Positions 59,640 through 64,000 of a stretch of 64,000 nt of DNA are shown one piece after another. How positions within the stretch are numbered: the first letter of the stretch is position 1; each line of letters starts with the position of its first letter. The notes under the pieces are model-generated. The model was not told the origin of the DNA, made no database searches, and was given only the letters and a program-made list of their open reading frames with translations. The translations under genes and the position numbers were made by a program. The DNA comes from Hermatobates lingyangjiaoensis (Eukaryota; Arthropoda; Insecta; Hemiptera; Hermatobatidae). The DNA lies in assembly GCA_026182355.1 (NCBI GenBank), contig JAPFBL010001929.1, positions 2,100,001-2,164,000 on the forward strand, in the 5' to 3' direction.

Positions 59640-59680
59640 TCGACCAGTTTCGTGTATAATTCATCGTCAAGGAGGTTTTG
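59640..59680 (-). other. Hammerhead-like motif, isolated
   Basis: On minus, 59672-59647 reads CUUGACGA-U-GAAUUAUACAC-GAAAC, the same layout as in the foldbacks but with no inverted partner seen. It may be a 5'-truncated Penelope-type end. The open frame over it (59450-59737) has no recognised domain. Confidence 0.4.
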
Positions 59681-59784
59681 TATATACTGTATACTGTATC
59701 GCATAGACTGTATGCGAAACCATTCGAAGTACGACAAACGAGATAGAATGGAATATTTGTCTAATCATGGTATTAACAATAATA

Positions 59785-60055
59785 GGGGGCCAGGTTAGCC
59801 CAGAGGCAACGTGCTTACCTCTGGACTGTTAGGTCCGGGGTTCAATACCTACTGTGTTCTTCGATTTATTCACGTGGGAGGTGAATAAATATGATCACGT
59901 CGTCCCTCGGAGAGGTCATTAAGCCGTCGGTCCCGAGCCTGTACGATGTCAGTTAAGCAAAATTTAGGACTTCTAATGTAGAATCAATCTTCATTGTATG
60001 GTATCATAAAGAGCCAATGTTAGCCTATGTGTCACTGCAACTTAACTTAGCAATA
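59785..60055 (+). repeat. tRNA-derived SINE copy, best full-length head
   Basis: gggggccaggttagcccaga, ggtccggggttcaatacc, ggtgaataaatatgatcacg, ggagaggtcattaagccgtc, then a slightly shortened body and the type 1 tail cattgtatggtatcataaag. Confidence 0.88.
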
Positions 60056-60439
60056 ATATCATTATATTTATCTTTATAAATTTGACATACTTAAAATTAT
60101 AGTAATACTTGAATTACATCCTTTTATACTGCTGCTACATAATAAGTTATATCCTCGAAACGTTCTTGGTTTCGGTGTTAAAATTTAATAACACACAATA
60201 AGATTCGTGTCATCGGCTCCACCTAAAACTGGACACCCAATGCTCAGGCTGTAGTGTGAGGTTGTTATAAGATGAATGTCTCATCAATACTGCGGAGACG
60301 GGCACAGATCTAAGAACTTAGCGCTGGTTGGTCCCGCAGTCACTACTTCTAAACCTAATAGTGGGTATAGATTTTTAGGCTATGTCCCTCATTTTCACGG
60401 ATTCCTATGTTAATTTGTAGGAAGATGTTATACATTCTT

Positions 60440-60700
60440 CAGAGCTGGTTTAGTTAGTAGTTTACATTAAATTGCAGTGGCAGTATCACAAGAAAACACA
60501 CATAGGCCAAACATTGGCCCTTTATGATACCACAACATTCTGGAGAGGGAGTCCTAAAATTTTGTCTAATTCAAGTAGATTTAAAGTAAGGATCATTAAA
60601 GGGTACCTAGTATCGAACAAGCCCGAAACCGACAGCTTAACGTCTTTTCCAGCAATGCAGGGACCTATGCTATCAACCAGCTGTGTCACAAAATACAAGA
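60440..60700 (-). repeat. SINE 3' two-thirds (tail type 1)
   Basis: Read on minus: gacgttaagctgtcggtttc, gatactaggtaccctttaat, ggtatcataaagggccaatg and cactgcaatttaatgtaaac. The plus-strand open frame here is an artefact. Confidence 0.75.
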
Positions 60701-62344
60701 TGCATTCAATAGAGTCTTCAGATGCAGTGTATGCCCGAAATGCACATAAAATGTATCAGTAACAAGAAAACAGCTTGAGTCTAAAGCACTATTTTCTTCT
60801 CACTTAAATATCAAATGATGAATATTCGCTAATGCTGGCTACATCTAACGCTGAACTCTCATAGAAATAAATAAGTAAAAATGTGTTACATAATCACAAT
60901 CAGAGTTGAAAGGTTATCTTTATCTCTAATTAAATAAAAAAAAAGTAGAATTGCCTACACTCAACCTTCCTTTGAGCAAAAGTAAAACAATCACAAAAAA
61001 ATTGACTAGTAACGTTCATTGAAATATATTATTAATCAAATTTAATTGAAATACAATATCAACCAAATATTAATATTAAATTATACAAATGTTAAATTAT
61101 ATATTAAATATTGAATTAAAATGAAAGCTATTTAGATAAAAAGAGAAAGAAATATGATGCGTTATCAATTATGTTTAGCAGAATTTTAGCAGATAATTAT
61201 AATTGCCACATATTTTCTTTTTAATTAGGGAGAGCTTATAGTAACGAAACAAATAAATACTAAAGTTAATAATGAAATAAGTATAGATATTTTTTTAATG
61301 TTTCCTGTTGTTTGTTTACCTGATCTAATGCATTCATATTCAAAATGCTTCGTTTATTACATTAACAGAGAATATATTTTCTTTCAAAAGTAAAACAATT
61401 GAGGTTGAATGAAAGATTCATGATTAATAAACTTCGAATAATATGCATATTTCTTTCATTAAATTTTATTTGTTTAAGGTATATTTTAATTAAAGTGATG
61501 AATAGTTTTGGTATTTATGCAATGATTGTATTCAATTGTTCATTATTTCAATGTATATTTCATTATTCTTTCTTATTTAACCATTTTTAAAAGAAATTGT
61601 CTTCTACTGGTCTTTTTGACTTCTGATATTTTAATTAAATCAAGGTAAACGGATTCAATGGGTGACCATCGCTGAAAATTGATATTTGCTTTCTTTTTAA
61701 TACTACCTCTTACAGGTATCTAAAATTCCTGAAATATTTTGCGTCAACTACTTATATTAAGATTTGAACTACTTCCTCAAAGCAAGAAGAAGTTGGCAAT
61801 AATTTTGTCATAAAGAAAAATAAACAAAACTTTTTTGTAAATTCAATATTACCCAAATAAAATAGAGTACTTTTCAATATTATGAACTATTTATCCGTAA
61901 AAAAAATACAAAAAGATCAGTTGGAAGAAGTAACTTTTAACCTGTTTGCAAAAGTTCAGGTACACACCCCAATCATTTATGCACAAGCAGAAACCATCAA
62001 ATAAGTGCCTAGAATATCTTAAGGAAATTTCAAAAATTGTAATCAATTAAAATCAGAGAACAATTTTTTTCAAGACCTCTATGCTTACATACAGTTATGT
62101 AATATGAAATGTTATAATCATTATTATCTCTGAACTTTCAGGTACTTTTAAACAAACCAGTATATTGTATTGGCATACTGTCTAGTGAATGTAATTAAGA
62201 GAGCATGTATGGATGAACGATTATTAATCATGCATCATTAAGATTGACACGTGCTAATCAGTATCAATATTTTTGAAACTCGTAGTGTAAATTTCGTTGT
62301 TTTTATAAACAACGACCAAGTCAATGAATTACTTATTATAATTC

Positions 62345-62440
62345 CGTTTATGAATCCATTATTAAACTGGGTGACAAATAATAAATGAGCCACACTTTTC
62401 GCCCCCTAGGACAACACTAAAAGGTGAAAGCCTATAGTAT
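62345..62440 (+). repeat. SINE tail module (type 2), isolated
   Basis: gggtgacaaataataaatga, ccacacttttcgccccctag and aaaggtgaaagcctatag, the same module that ends the SINEs at 37.2 kb and 31.7 kb. Confidence 0.6.
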
Positions 62441-63509
62441 GAGCCATGGAACAAAAAAAAAAAAAAATCGTTTTGTTTAAATTCCAAAACTGCAAAGAAA
62501 GATTTTGATTTTGTATATTTACTCGGATGGGGGTTGTCCGAATTCGTTGAGTTACTTTCAATTACTGAAAATGTCAGATATATCGAGTTTCACTGTAGCT
62601 TAGAACAGCTAAATGATTAATGGTGGTGGGCATCAATTTGAAAAAAAGTTTTACGGAAAACAACCAGAACCCACATTTATTACATATAACTGTAACAAAA
62701 GTATCCTAAATTCTATTAGGAAAATCAGATATATTTGCTTGTATTGACTTTCCTTTACTTTGACATAAATAAACACTTCTGGAATTATTTTTACAAATAA
62801 GGATGGAATATATTACAATAATTTTGATCAGGAATTATTAATTGAAATGATGAGTATAAATACTAATAATTATCTGCTTAATAGTTTTTAATTTCATTTG
62901 ATAATCAGACATTCATAATAAGTTTACAACATCGTGCATAGGTCTCATCTTTCTCACCAAGTCGCTTTTAGAAAGATAGACGTCAGGTTATGCTCTTTGT
63001 TAATTTATTATTTACCGAAGCTAAAGTAATTGATTTCTGTCTATCAATATTGGTGTTAGACTTACTATTCGAACAGTGGACTAACAGTAACTTAGATAAA
63101 AACAAGTTATGGCTTTATAATTCATTGGATTGTGAGAAATCTTGCGAGCACATATACGAGTAGGCATAGTCACACACACATTCATGCATAGACTTGCTAA
63201 GCATACAGACACACATATAAACGAAGGACACAAACAGAAACAGAATGGTTTGCCAAAATGTGATTTATTTTAACGAAATATATTTTATTTGGCTTCAATG
63301 ATCTACAAACTCCGTTTACTCCGTTGAAAACTCGATACCAAAAACTCAAAAACCAAAGTAATACTTTCATATGCCTGTACATTTGTATATATATTGTACA
63401 TATATAGAATAAATAGAGGGTGAATGGAAGTAAGAATGAGTCATCTAAGTGTACTACTAGACTGAATACTATTGATAGTATACTTAGTACAAACTCACAT
63501 GGCATTCAT

Positions 63510-63712
63510 TCATAACAAGATATCACATGAACACGTAAAATAACAATCAATGATCAAACTACAATATAAAATGGGGGGGGGGGGGGGGATACAAAGACCT
63601 TTCAACCAAAACAAACGGTCTTCGTCAGAGTCGTTGGGTCAGTTCGTTGGGTTTTTGACTCTGAAAAAGACTGCTTATAGGATTAAACCACTTAATTGTG
63701 GTTTGGTCATTG

Positions 63713-63756
<44 letters not shown>

Positions 63757-63770
63757 ATATATATATTAGA
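63510..63770. mobile_element. Foldback family A with G tract and TA runs
   Basis: Arms ataacaatcaatgatcaaac...tttcaaccaaaacaaacgg and gggtttttgactctgaaaaa...ttgtggtttggtcattga. A 15-bp G homopolymer interrupts the left arm at about 63574. The right flank is TA microsatellite. Confidence 0.8.
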
Positions 63771-64000
63771 TAAGAAATCATAAAATCCATTCAGCTAACT
63801 ACATAAACTAAATTTACAAAAAGAAGACACATACAGTCGACCACAAAAACTCACTATTATATTTCAACTACGTTGTTATAAAGTAGGAAGATGACTGACA
63901 TTCGAAAGAAGACTGAAGTTTGACGTCTCAATCAAAAGACGCTCAATCAGTGTAGCCAATTTACGGAGGCAGTGAAGCCAACAGAAATTAAAATAAATAA

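Larger units (their letters stand above)
51541..64000. other. Upstream of the first recognised PLCE1 exon
   Basis: After the decayed exon copies (to about 52.58 kb) I recognise only repeats: a degenerate foldback (53.37 kb), a 22-23 bp array (54.4 kb), a Helitron (55.6-56.5 kb), SINEs (58.2, 59.8, 60.4, 62.3 kb) and a foldback (63.5 kb). N-terminal PLC epsilon exons may be present but are poorly conserved and I cannot point to one. 60.75-62.3 and 62.5-63.5 kb hold nothing I can name. Confidence 0.55.

Overview
The window is A+T-rich animal genomic DNA, most likely from an invertebrate. It is dominated by introns full of repeats. The basis for this is a multi-exon gene with GT-AG introns whose protein family (phospholipase C epsilon) is animal-specific, a tRNA-derived SINE family in many copies, Penelope-like, LINE-derived and Helitron fragments, and long TA microsatellites. 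I do not name a species.

The only host gene I can support is a partial phospholipase C epsilon gene (PLCE1 / plc-1 type) on the minus strand. Five exons join in phase to give 300 uninterrupted codons: 23876-23731, 19220-18977, 15815-15643, 15558-15402 and 5481-5301. They encode the middle and C-terminal parts of the CDC25-type RasGEF domain and the start of the PH-like region. A sixth exon, 51540-51316, carries the start of the RasGEF domain. Its end phase does not match the 23876 exon, so at least one short exon in the 27-kb gap is missing from my annotation. The EF-hand, X/Y catalytic barrel, C2 and RA domains should lie beyond position 1, and the N terminus beyond position 64000.

Behind the 51.3-51.5 kb exon is a ladder of about seven decayed tandem copies of the exon's 5' half plus its splice acceptor (period about 155-162 bp, to about 52.58 kb).

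Layout: 1-5.3 kb is a 60-bp tandem array, a 2.2-2.5 kb palindrome, SINEs and a LINE-derived fragment. 5.3-15.4 kb is an intron with many foldback elements, a 1.2-kb G-rich minisatellite (8.88-10.09 kb) and a 42-bp array. 15.4-23.9 kb holds four exons. 24-51 kb is a very large intron with foldback elements, SINEs, two short LINE derivatives with intact target-site duplications, a transposon nested in a SINE, and a 1,242-bp palindrome of Penelope-like 3' ends. 52-64 kb holds the exon-duplication remnants, a 22-23 bp array, a 920-bp Helitron with recognisable termini, more SINEs and further foldbacks.

The most unusual signal is that many otherwise different foldback families, all set in TA-rich DNA, carry the same hammerhead-ribozyme-like core (CUGANGA, one base, a short helix, GAAA) near their ends. 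One family is demonstrably the 3' end of a Penelope-like element, as shown by its GIY-YIG C-terminus. I infer that much of the apparent MITE content here is head-to-head inverted pairs of ribozyme-bearing Penelope-type ends.
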